Shown in pieces: positions 1 to 9,545 of a DNA stretch of 38,182 bases. The stretch comes from Copromyces sp. CBS 386.78 (lineage: Eukaryota > Ascomycota > Sordariomycetes > Sordariales > Sordariaceae). The notes beneath the pieces are model-generated. The model worked only from the letters and a program-made list of their open reading frames with translations. It was not told where the DNA came from and ran no database searches. The DNA is taken from positions 1-38,182 of the forward strand of contig MU839294.1 of assembly GCA_030685235.1 (NCBI GenBank), written 5' to 3'. A program made the position numbers and the translations under genes. How positions within the stretch are numbered: the stretch's first letter is position 1; the number at the start of each line of letters is the position of its first letter.

Positions 1-99
1 CTGTGAGATGATTGGTCCAAAAAGCGGGAGAGGGCGCGCCAAGTGGGGGAGCAGTGTATGAAGACATTGAGGGCAGTGCGAAAAGACTTTCTCTAATTA

Positions 100-3000
100 A
101 TAAGAATAAAAGTAAGGGTAAAGAAATCGCTTTTTAAAAGACTTAAATAAATAATATTTTTTAATTTAGAATTTAGCCTAACGATAATCGGTTTATAAAT
201 ATATAGTATAATAAGGCTATCGTTCATCCTATCGATAAATTTAAACCCCCTCGTAGCGTTAATATTAAGGATAAGTCCGATAAGGCTAAAGAGGTATGCG
301 AAAAGGAAAAGGCTAAGGCTAAGAAAAAGCGTAATAAGGAGAAGGCCAAAGTTGAAGTTAAGGCTAAGGCTAAAGTTAAGGCTAAGGTTAAGGTTAAGAA
401 GAAATATAAGGATCTTCGTACGCCCGTTGTACAATAATTTAATATAGACGATATAGGCAGCTAATAAATCGAATTTAATAGCGAATTTAATAGTAAGTCT
501 AGTAATAATTCTAATAATAGCGATTTTAATAATAGTAATGCTGATAATAGCGATACTACGAATTAAATTACCGAATTCGTTAATAAGGATATTGTAATTT
601 TATAAAAGAAATACCCTTATTTTTAGGCAGTTTTTAATTATAATTTATAATAAATAGTATTGTAAAGTAGATTCCCTAAACTTAATATTCCGGGCGTATT
701 TTAAAGTTTAGAAAACGTTATTAAACGGGTCCTTAAGGATTTAATACTATTATTATAAAAGTTTTAGGACGAATATTATAATATTATTAATTTAAATATC
801 CGAATAAACGAATTTATATATATATCCAATATATTTATTAAATATAAAATTAATATAAGTTTAGAAGGTATTAGTTTTAAGTTCGAAGATATCCTAAATT
901 AGGTCTATATTATTTTAAGGGTATAATATATATTGGTATATTATAATTTAAAATATATAACCGTTATTAACGTAATTTTATACGCTGAATTTTTCTTATT
1001 ACAATAGTTTAATAAATGCGAATACCTTTTCAATATAATAAAGGAAATCTTAGAAGAGGGTAATAATTTCTATCCTATTATACCTAACCTATTAAACGAC
1101 GATAAAAAGATTATTAATACTTAGTTTAGGGCCTAATTTAATTCAATATTTCTTATAATAGTATAGTTATAAATAAAGAACTACTTTAATATAATACTTT
1201 TAATATATAATAAAAAATTATTCCTATTCTACTATTATTAGGAGGTCTTTATATATTTAATATAGGTTGCCCTTAAAATTATATACGTAGAAATCGTCGT
1301 TAATAATTACCAACGTATAAATAATTTAATAATCGAAAGCGATTTTTTATATAAATATAAATTTAGCTACGATAAATTGAACAATTTATATAATACTATA
1401 GGGTTCGAACGATTTACCGAGATAATCGATAGCGATTTATTTAGTTTTAAAAAGAGGATTAGCAAAAATAAAATTATTAGAACTAATAAATATCGTTCAA
1501 TATTAAATATAGCCTAGCGAAATATAGTATTCCGCTAGCTACCCCTTTTTCCTCCAGGCTACCGGCTATTTATTATTATTAATATAAATATTATTAACCT
1601 AGTAAACGCACTCCCCCGTACTCTAAGTACTTTTATACCAGCTATATAATATAATTTTCTATTACTAATTCTTAGGCTTACCGTACAACTACCCCATAAT
1701 AAGCGTAATATTTCCTATATCCCTAATAGTTTAACGGGCTATAGATAATCGAAATTCCGTATATTATCCGACTGTAGGAATATAAGTCATTTAATAATTT
1801 AAGAGTACGAGGAGGAATATAATATTAATAACGATAATATAATATATATAAATAACGATAAACCTATATAATTTAAATTACTTTTATTACTTAGATTTAT
1901 TGTATTTAAAGTACTTAAGCCGCTTATACTTGTAAAGAATTTATTTAAGTTTATAAATTGGCTTAAGTAGGTAAAAATTAAGAAGGAGATAAGTAATACG
2001 ATTAAGGAACGAATAGCGCCCCTAATTAAAGTATTTAAAATAATAAATATAGTATAGTAATTACCCTAATTATTATATATATATATTTAGTCCTAATATT
2101 ATATATTTTCGAAGCTGCAAATTATATCTTCTAATAAATTCAACTACGGTTCGTTTATAGCCGCCTCTTATAAGGCTACCTCCTATAATAATATTAATTC
2201 CTAATTATTTATAATATAAGACGAACCCTTAATAATCGATTTATAATATTCGCTAAATATCGAAGTAATTTTAGAAGAGGCTAAAAATAATTAAACTTAT
2301 AAAAGTCTAGCGGAATAGAAGTAATACGTAGAAGTACGGGCATAATATAAGTAAGAGAAGAAGGATAAAAAGAAGAAGCTTAAAGAATAATATAAGGCCG
2401 AGAAGAAAATGCGTAAAGAATAATAATAAAAGGTTAAAGAGCCTATTATCAAACCTACTATCGAACCTACTATCGAACTAACTAAGTCGTCGACTAATCT
2501 TCTAATACCGCCGCTATTTAAAGACCGCGCAATATCCTACTATTTTTATAAAAATTTAAAATCGTTATTTCCGAATATAATTATCGAATATAATAAAAAT
2601 ATATTTAAATAGCCGAAAATCATTAAACTTATATTATTTATTCGAAATATAAAATTATTATTTAGTCGGTTAAAAAATAAGCCTTTTACTACTCAATTAC
2701 TATTTAGCCTATTAAAGAAAGATAATATATTCGGTAATAAAAAGGCCTAGTCAGTATAATTACTATTCTTATTAGCCGAGCGAAAAATCGATTTCTAATA
2801 TTTAGCACTATTAAAGGTACGGACTAGCCGTAGGCCCAACGTATTAAATATTACCGGCGCTAAATCTAATTTAATTAGAAAAATATTAGGTACAAATATA
2901 ATTAGCACTATTAGAAATAGCCCTATTGCCGGCAGTTTTATAAGAAGTACTATCTATGTAACTATAGAAGACCCGCTAGTTATACGTTTAAACGTTCAAC

Positions 3001-3236
3001 CCCCGGGCCCTTCGTTAACTAAATCTAATAGCGAACAAATTATAGGTTTAAGCTCTATATCATCTCGGCCTAATAAGACTGTTGCATATGCTACTATTAG
3101 TATATTTAGAATGCGACGCCCAACCCCCGTATTAGTTGACGAGGATGATGACGCTAGCGATACGTTCGATACTCCTAGTGCTTTTATGTCCCGCGCGACT
3201 AAGAAGAAGCCGGCGTACCTCAACTTTATATATTAG
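100..3236 (+). pseudogene. RIP-destroyed long ORF (about 1,000 codons) of an unidentified repetitive element
   Basis: Reading the frame whose codons start at positions divisible by 3 gives a continuous protein-like sequence from about 100 to the TAG at 3234-3236. More than 25 stops lie after 1338 alone, plus many before. All those I read are TAA or TAG, none TGA, and I found no indel. TAA/TAG arise from CAA, CAG or TGG by CpA-to-TpA change, so the frame was destroyed by RIP and not by ordinary decay. The protein had a lysine/alanine-rich segment near the start (about 285-410), an asparagine/serine-rich stretch, a long globular middle, a second lysine-rich charged stretch (about 2330-2450), a Pro/Thr-rich hinge, and an acidic then basic C-terminus (DEDDD near 3140, ATKKK near 3205). 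No start codon is evident, so the 5' end may lie outside the window or in another exon. I do not recognise the family; multiplicity and hence a transposon origin are inferred from RIP. Confidence 0.7.
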
Positions 3237-3386
3237 TGGGTCCCGGGCACAGGGCACTACCCTACTCGTACCTTGGGTTTTTAGCCTACCGTTTTTAGCC
3301 CTTCAAACTTTCCGCTCTCCTCTCTCTTCCAAATAGCATCATCCATTATTATATCGATTACGTTATCTATCTATTCGTAATCTTAT
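3236..3386 (+). repeat. Direct repeat copy 1 (about 150 bp)
   Basis: This copy begins GTGGGTCCCGGGCACAGG and ends near CGATTACGTTATCTATC. It matches the copy at 4501-4650 almost throughout. The differences I see are nearly all C/T or G/A transitions, as expected for RIP acting on both copies. It begins directly at the stop codon of the long destroyed ORF. It could be a terminal repeat or the 3' untranslated part of a dispersed element. Confidence 0.85.
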
Positions 3387-3667
3387 AAGTTATAAGCCCT
3401 CGCGCATCGCGCGCACACCTCTCAAAAGCACTCTAGCCTCCTACGCCTTCTATCTATAGAGGTGCAAGAGGGCGACGATCCCATTAAGAAGAAAAGGCGC
3501 CATCGCTATCATCGACTTCTAGTCGCTATTAACAACAACAACGATCTTAGAAGGAAAACCCACCTTTTTACCAAAATAGTCACTTTTTAACCCTAAATCT
3601 TTTAAATCTCCTACTTCAACCTTCCCTATAATCGCAACAATACAACAATTATACAATTAACAACAAA

Positions 3668-4430
3668 CTTTACGAATTTATAGCATTCGAATAATAGGAA
3701 ACAAACGATCGCACATCGACAAAATCGTACCAACAACAAGCTTCCTACGTTTGCCTCATAAAAATTCTGGGATCCAATAGCTATAATCCGTACCCTCGGT
3801 CGCCTTCTTTAGCGTAATTAATAGACAATAATTATTAATACGGCAAACTCCACGAGTCTATTAGCATTCGAATAACAAGAAAAAATCGCGTATTGACAAT
3901 AACATCGTTCGACTACGCAACAATATTTCCTACGTCTACTATATAAAAATTCTAGGATCCAGCAACTGTAATCCATATTCACGATCGACTTTATTAGCGC
4001 GATCAACAAATTTCAACAATTAAGCGACTATAGTAAGCCTTACGAATCTATAGCATTCGAATAACAGGAAGCAAACAATCGCACATCGACAAGATCGTAC
4101 CGACAACAAACTTCCTACGTTTGCCCTATAAAGATTTTAGGAAATAGCTACTATACCTCTTACCTATTACGATTACTACAATTAACAGCATTAACAATTA
4201 TAATAAGCCTTACGATCTTCTAGCATTCGAGAAACGGGTAGCAGAAACGATCGCGCATCGACAAAAGATCGTCGAAGAAACGCGCGACAAGCTTCCTACG
4301 TTTACCCTATGAAGATTCTGGGAAACAGCTGCTATAATCCATACCCAGCACGATCGACTCTACTAGCGCGATCAACAGAAAACAGTCAAGCGACTCAACC
4401 GAGCAGTCGAGCAAAAACACTATAAAAACC
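3668..4430 (+). repeat. Four diverged tandem units of about 170-190 bp
   Basis: The anchor TAGCATTCGA (the fourth unit also carries it) recurs at about 3681, 3862, 4051 and 4221, giving spacings near 181, 189 and 170 bp. Each unit continues with ATCGCACATCGACAA-like text (degenerate in unit 2), then CTTCCTACGT (TTTCCTACGT in unit 2), then a TATAAA or TATGAA-AATTCTGGGA-like block; units 1, 2 and 4 then have a TAATCC-ATACC-like tail. Units 1 and 3 are most alike, unit 2 is most diverged. The array sits exactly between the two 150-bp direct repeats. Function unknown; a subrepeat region of a mobile element is the simplest reading. Confidence 0.75.
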
Positions 4431-4500
4431 ATCACTATGTAAATAGTATAGTATACAAAGGGAGCTTTTTAATAGTCTTCCGGTCTATAGAGGTATGTTG

Positions 4501-4650
4501 GTGGGTCCCGGGCACAGGGCACTACCCCACTCGTACCCTAGGTTTTTAGCCTACCGTTTCTAGCCCTCCAGACTTTCCGCTCTCCTCTCTCTTCTAAATA
4601 GCATTATCTATTATTATATCGATTACGTTATTTATCTATTCGTAATCTCA
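4501..4650 (+). repeat. Direct repeat copy 2 (about 150 bp)
   Basis: Second copy of the repeat at 3236-3386, same orientation, 1,265 bp downstream. It keeps some ancestral C residues that copy 1 lost (for example CCCCACTCG against CCCTACTCG) and loses others, so both were mutated independently after duplication. It lies just before the lysine-rich coding remnant at 4688-4882. Confidence 0.85.
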
Positions 4651-4687
4651 CATTATACCTTCCCTCCCTGGTACTGTAGGCTACAAA

Positions 4688-4882
4688 ACTGCTAAAGAGA
4701 AGGCGGCTATCGTAAAGGCCGAGAAGTAGGCTGCTAAAGAGAAGAAGGCTACCGATAAGGAGGCTAAAAATAAAGATAAGGATAAGGGTAAGGGTAAGAA
4801 CCTTGTCGCTAAAGTATTGGATATTCTACGTAGGAGTACTAGAAAGAAGAACCCGAGGCGCCCTTTCGATAGCGATATTTAA
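4688..4882 (+). pseudogene. Lysine/alanine-rich coding remnant
   Basis: One frame reads through a strongly lysine-, alanine- and glutamate-rich stretch with one internal TAG (probably a former CAG) and ends at TAA 4880-4882. The text resembles in composition the lysine-rich segment near 285-410 in the long ORF, so this may be part of a related element. No start or domain is recognisable. The alternative is simple low-complexity sequence; I favour a RIP-damaged coding tail because GC content is locally higher and the frame is long. Confidence 0.4.
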
Positions 4883-5413
4883 ACTTACTTCTAATATTTA
4901 TTCAATTATATTAAATGTCCAACACTAATTCCCCCTCCTATTTATAGAAAAAAAAACAATTACTACCTCCCTATACTATATATATTATATCCTACTATTC
5001 CTAATACCATACTATATCCTACCCCCCCCAAATAATCGCAGATGCTATATTGAACGTAGTTGCCAATAATATAAATTATTAATTTATAAAATATTACAAC
5101 TATTTTCCCTTTTGCGTATTTTATTCGTGATATTTTCTATTTATATATTTTAATTTATATCGTTTAATATTGCGATGATTGTATATAACTATATTAATTA
5201 GCGACGGCCGTTGATTTGGTTCGTGCGCTGGTTGAGACTGAACTCTTCCTACGGCGCTAGAAAGAGATTTGGGTATTTAGTTGCGCTCTAGTTAGTTAGA
5301 AATCCTTAGTCCCGTATTAGTTTAGACTAATCTGTATTAGTATTTATTAGTTTAGACCCCAACCGTTGTGGCATAGTTGAAGGCGTTGTGGCATAGTTTA
5401 TTATATATAACGG

Positions 5414-5656
5414 TTAAAAGCTCTCATAGACTCCCAGTAATGTCTCCATAGTGCCTTGGTCCTCAAGATCGAACTTGTCAAGTTGTACTTGTAGGTCCGC
5501 CAGCTCGCTTTGAAGCAGCAGGAGGTTCCTTGCTGCAAGTCTAGTAAACCTCTTGTATATAGCTGAGCTGTCGTTCCATCCTTGTCACTGGCAATGAAAG
5601 CGGCTAATGATGGAAGGATACCCGTCAACGTAACGTGGTGGTTGAGTGTTGGTCAT
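5414..5656 (-). pseudogene. DUF6594-type protein, frameshifted N-terminal remnant
   Basis: On the minus strand an ATG at 5656-5654 opens MTNTQPPRYVDGYPS. The next frame gives LAAFIASDKDGTTA and a third gives IYKRFTRLAARNLLLLQSEL and onwards to a TAA at 5416-5414. Joined, these match the N-terminus typical of fungal DUF6594 proteins (GYPSLAAF, then an RLAARNLL-type helix, QSELAELE and a heptad-like region); family recognition is from memory. Two insertions break it: about 4 nt after the PS codons (near 5608) and a 5-nt tandem duplication (CAGCT) near 5573. The predicted coiled coil and C-terminal membrane helices of the family are missing, and the reading stops where AT-rich repeat DNA begins. 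Dead gene, cut at the border. Confidence 0.65.
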
Positions 5657-6249
5657 GTTGCCTTGGTAAATGAGCACTGGAATCCAACATGAATTGAACA
5701 ACTGAAACGGCCAAGGACAACTGCTTTATATGCCCGAGTAACGTGACTTAGACTGAATGAAACTGTGTATCACACGTCTACATTGTGAACCTGTAGAGAG
5801 ATTCACATCGTGACAGGCAACAGCCATAATTTCAGGCTATGCGCTTACCACCTCAAGTACCAGACACCCCAGTGCCGCCGCCGCAATGGGCTGAAGGGAA
5901 CATCAATATTGACGGGAGTCTTTCCGGGCATAGCCACAATCACCGACCGACAAACACCATAGTCCCATGTGCTCAAGTGAGTCCTGGTTGTCAAAACTCT
6001 GATAGGTTACTGCGCGGCTGCGCCTCAACTTTTCCTGTGGCACACGGGGTACGTTGTACCTTTGTTCATTTTCCTCACCTCTTACAACCCTACTACTTTG
6101 GTTGCAATCTGGTAACGCAAAGTCGTTCGACAAGGTGTACGTACCTACCTACCTACCTACCGTCGTACCCAGCCTCAAGAGGAACAGCTTAGTAGGCAAG
6201 AGGGTATATACCTACTTGAGCCTTCCTATGTACCTACCTACATTGGAAC
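5657..6249. other. Non-coding stretch with TACC microsatellite
   Basis: Between the DUF6594 remnant and the next decayed coding region I see no credible gene. It holds five tandem TACC units (6142-6161) and a second short TACC cluster near 6228-6240, a microsatellite type common in Neurospora intergenic DNA. Part of it is presumably the old promoter of the DUF6594 gene. Confidence 0.6.
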
Positions 6250-6250
6250 T

Positions 6251-7680
6251 TTGGAGCGCAGATTCTCAATCATACGCGGCGCTTTCGAGACGACTCACCT
6301 TCCCGACGATAATGGTAAAATTGATATCCCCAATTCCAATGAACGACGACCAAGAGAGCCGAAGGCTCGGCAGGCAGACTGGACCGGCTCAGACGCCGCC
6401 GCCCCGGAGATCGAGAACCTGACCCTTCTTTCGTCGACATTCGAGAAAGACGTGACCGATGCCCTCGAGAGGACCCTTGTGCGAATCAAAGCTCAATCGC
6501 CGCTGAGAGAAGATGATGCATGCTTCCCGTCGACAAGGCAACCTCGATTGTGAAGTCGTTGATGCAAGAGGCGCGAGGTTTCCGGAGGCGCCTTGAACTT
6601 CATGTTCCCATACTGGTAGAGGACTGGACGGATACGGCGCTGTTGGAGTTGGGGCTTTTCCTAACGTTGTGCTTTCCCTCGACTGGAACTTGCCGACAAA
6701 CTGGATCTGAAGATTGAGCCCACTGCTGCAACCGATGGAGAGAGTCTGAGCCAGCGGCCTCATGGCAGCCGACCATCGTGTGAACGTCCAAGTTGTGGGG
6801 TCAGTTACGGCGAAATGCTCCTTTGAAGACATGGACGAGCTGGGTGACGACTCGGTAGTCCCAACCACCAGACTCCAAACGATTGTCGCCTTTTGGTACT
6901 CCACCAGACCCTCTACCACTTGCTGCCGACATGTTGATGGGGCGGGCATTTCTTGATGAGGCAGAGATGGCCGCCGAGAACATGAAGCGAGGCCGACGCG
7001 AGGAAAAAGCCCCCACCTCTTTGTCCAAGGAGGTGACACCGGACGCTGAAGGACACATGCAACGTACGGCCGGCGAGGGTCTTGTCTGTTACCACGATGG
7101 GGATTGGTACTATGGCCGCAACATTCCCAACCTAAGGCTGCATCTGAACCGGAACTGTCGAACTCGGACAACCTCGCGGCTTGGAGGAGCTTTCGCGCCT
7201 CGCCGGCCTGTCAGTGCATCGGCCGCACGTTGCCAATACCAGGTTTTGGTACACATCAGAGGTGACAACGGGAGACTTCGCCTTCACCTTCCAGCGCCAT
7301 TTGATGGCTTTAGTGGAGTTGAGCAGGCCTGTCTGGTACCAGCCAAAAGCGAACAAGGTATGATGTGGGATTACCCGCCAAGGTGTACGATTCAGAGCCC
7401 ACGGCGCATGCAAAGGATCATCGACAGATGTGTAGGAAGCGCGATAAAGCTTTGTCGGGCTTTGGAGATTGGGACTTTTCCACAAACGGTGAGCCAGAAT
7501 GTTGGTAAGTTGCCGCTCCTCCCTCCAGAGTTGCACTAACTCTTAACTGACCTTGTCGTACATCAAGAGCCTCAGGGACCACTTGCCCTGGGCATGCAGC
7601 GAGAGAATGACCGCCGTGAGAAGTTCCGAAGGCAGGAAAAGAGCGCATCCTGATGGGTCCTAAATCGGCCATCACACCGG
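6251..7680 (+). pseudogene. Decayed coding region, family not recognised
   Basis: Protein-like text is scattered over all three plus-strand frames in succession: about 6251-6500 (acidic/charged, with STFEKDVTDALERTLVRIKA), 6520-6660 (VKSLMQEARGFRRRLELHVP, then DWTDTALLELGL), 6686-6760 (LADKLDLKIEPTAATDGESL), 6762-6900 (CSFEDMDELGDDSVVPTTRL), 6883-7140 (helical charged text ending HDGDWYYGRNIP) and 7181-7363 (LEELSRLAGLSVHRPH, then TRFWYTSEVTTGDFAF). The pieces are in the right order and few could be joined by GT-AG introns, so at least four indels are needed. I read this as one dead gene. No domain is recognised. The longest open frames here (260 codons minus, 218 codons plus) have the composition of shadows. 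Confidence 0.4.
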
Positions 7681-7942
7681 CCCATTTAGCGGAAGCTGGT
7701 CGGTTTTATAAAAGCAAAGAGGGATTCAGAAATATGGAGAAACTACTCATATGACAAGGCTGGAATACAGATATTCATGCTGGTAGGAACCTGAAGAGGG
7801 CCCAAGGTCGGTAGTTGATCTGTGTTTGTTAGCGGAGAGCACGAGAATGGGCAAGAGTAGGCAGGTATAACTAAAACCAAACCGAGCATCTTGAGCAACC
7901 CCTTCCAGTTCCATCTTGTACGTCTGCAGGCATCCATCCACC

Positions 7943-9098
7943 CTAGACCTCCTGTCCAGTGTAGTTATCCAACTCACTCGTCGTCGGATCCCAACAAACC
8001 GGACTATACTCCTCTGTCTCCAGCCCCTTCACATCCTCCTCTTCCAACTCAAAGCCATACACCTCCGCGTTCTCCTTGATCTTTTCCGCCCTGACACTCT
8101 TGGGCAGCGGCACATACCCCTTTTGCAAACTCCACCTGACCAGCACCTGCGCCTCCGTCTTGCCATATTTCTCCGCCAGCTTCTTCAACCCAGGCTCGCC
8201 AAACCTTTTTCCCTGGACCATGGGCGAGTACGCTTCAACGACAACGTTGCGTTTGCGACACCACTCGACGATATCCTTGCGGGGACACCACGGATGGATC
8301 TCCCACTGCCCAACACTTAGCACCCCTCCCTTACCCGGCCCGCCCCGTTCAGCTTCCAGCTCCTTGATATGCTGCTCCAGTTCGTCGAGGTGGTGGACGC
8401 CGTAGTTGGAGACGCCAATGGAGCGAATCTTGCCTTCTTCAACAGCTTCGACGAGCGCAAGCCAGGCGCCCTTGCGGTTGGCGGACCCGCCGTAGGGTGC
8501 GTGCAGAAGCATGAGGTCGATGTACTCCAGGCCCGTCTTCTCGAGGGATTCGGAGATGATGCGTTTCGCGGCGTTGTAGGAGATGTGCTTGGGGCCGACT
8601 TTGGAGGTGAAGAAGATTTGGGAGCGCGGGATGGAGGAGCGGAGGATGGCGGCGCCGCAGCCGGCTTCGTTGCGGTAGACTGAGGCGGAGTCGACCTGTC
8701 AAAGGAAAGGAAAGTGAGTTAGTATGGGGTTGGAGGGGAGGGTGGAATGGGTTGGGGAAACAAAAAGAGGGGTGGGACGAACATGACGGTAGCCGGCATT
8801 GAAGGCTTCTTCGACGATTTTGTCTACTTCATCTGCGGGACTGTGGCAGAGTTAGAACGACGACTGCTTGCGAACGACGGGGGCCAGAGTGTCTTACGTT
8901 TGGTAGACCTGCAAAGTGAGGAACGAAGGCGTTAGTCGCATGGCCAGACGGCGTGGAGGGCGTTGATGAGAGGGGGTTTCGGGCGAGATCAGATGCAGAG
9001 GGACGGCACACTCGGGAATCACATACACCAAACCCCAATCGAGGGATCTCATATCCGCTGTTTAGCTTGATCGTGTCGTTAAGGCTGAGTTTCGACAT
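7943..9098 (-). CDS. Aldo-keto reductase (AKR), 4 exons, 297 aa
   Basis: NAD(P)H-dependent oxidoreductase that reduces aldehydes or ketones, expected in the cytosol; substrate unknown. Exons: 9098-9027, 8908-8898, 8840-8783 and 8695-7943. The 11-nt second exon is needed to rebuild LGFGVYQTPADEVDKIVEEA. Introns (118, 57 and 87 nt) have GT-AG ends and CTAAC branch sites (GACTAAC, TCTAAC, ACTAAC); the third donor is GTTCGT. The spliced protein shows the AKR barrel start (KLNSGYEIPRLGFGV), AGYRHVDSASVYRNE, and the catalytic tetrad D49, Y54, K79 and H112 (LMLLHAPYG). It continues with IRSIGVSNYGVHHLDEL, EIHPWCP and the cofactor end VPLPKSVRAEKIKEN. Length is normal for the family. Start is the ATG in AACAAAATGTCG. 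It stands alone, with the dead oxidase upstream on the same strand. Very sure of the family. Confidence 0.93.
8898..8908 (-). other. 11-nt microexon of the aldo-keto reductase
   Basis: GTCTACCAAAC lies between an AG acceptor (CTTTGCAG) and a GTAAGA donor. It supplies codons for V, Y, Q and two bases of T. Without it the conserved G-V-Y/F-Q barrel motif and the frame are both lost. Confidence 0.85.
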
Positions 9099-9545
9099 TT
9101 TGTTGGTTTGGTTGCCTTGGTGTTGTTGACGTAAGAAAAATCGAGTGTCGTTGTGGATGAACAAGAGGAAGTTGCTTCAATGACGAACGCTGCGCGAGGA
9201 TTCCTCGGCCGAGCTAAAGCCGAGCCATTGAGTGATGACAAATCTCCCTTGGGATGCGTAAAGGAATATGGTTTGCTGCTAAACACGTAGGCTGGAATGT
9301 TGCTCGCCATTGGCCGTTATCACGAACGTAAACAGACCTGTTCAGGGGGAAGTGGACCAACAACCCGTGAAGGACAACCTCAAGACAAATGATCTTTCTT
9401 TAGCGTTGTACTTGCAGCTACACACGCCCAGTAACTCAAAAGGCTCAAAGGAGAAATTGTTACCCATTCACTCCATCACCCTGCCTCAACACTCTCCCAC
9501 CTCCCTTTCGTCTACTCCCCTCCCATCTTCCTGCTTGGTCCCAGC
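9099..9545. promoter_or_regulatory. Upstream region of the aldo-keto reductase
   Basis: This 447-bp gap lies between the reductase start and the 3' end of the oxidase pseudogene. No coding exon convinces me. It should hold the reductase promoter and leader; I see a CT-rich stretch near 9470-9540 but no clear TATA box. Confidence 0.4.

Larger units (their letters stand above)
1..5400. repeat. Left AT-rich RIP-mutated repeat block
   Basis: Apart from the first 90 or so bases, this block is strongly AT-rich, full of TA, TAA and TAT words, and poor in CpA/TpG. The remaining cytosines sit mostly in CpG or CpC. That is the known outcome of RIP, which converts CpA to TpA in duplicated DNA of Neurospora and relatives. 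It contains a long destroyed coding frame (about 100-3236), a pair of 150-bp direct repeats, four diverged 180-bp units and a lysine-rich remnant, each listed separately. From about 4880 to 5400 I see only AT-rich sequence without a readable frame, ending in a short direct duplication (two copies of GTTGTGGCATAGTT near 5365 and 5385). The sharp change to normal composition at about 5400 is seen directly; heterochromatin is inferred. Confidence 0.85.

Noticed and set aside
93..434. 113-codon minus-strand Leu/Asn-rich frame
   Set aside because: Antisense of the lysine-rich segment of the RIP-destroyed ORF.
6389..7171. 260-codon minus-strand open frame
   Set aside because: Ser/Pro/Arg-rich, no domain, and lies antisense to more protein-like plus-strand fragments; treated as a shadow.
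6883..7539. 218-codon plus-strand open frame as an intact gene
   Set aside because: Only its first part looks coding; beyond about 7150 the protein-like text moves to another frame, so it is part of a decayed region.
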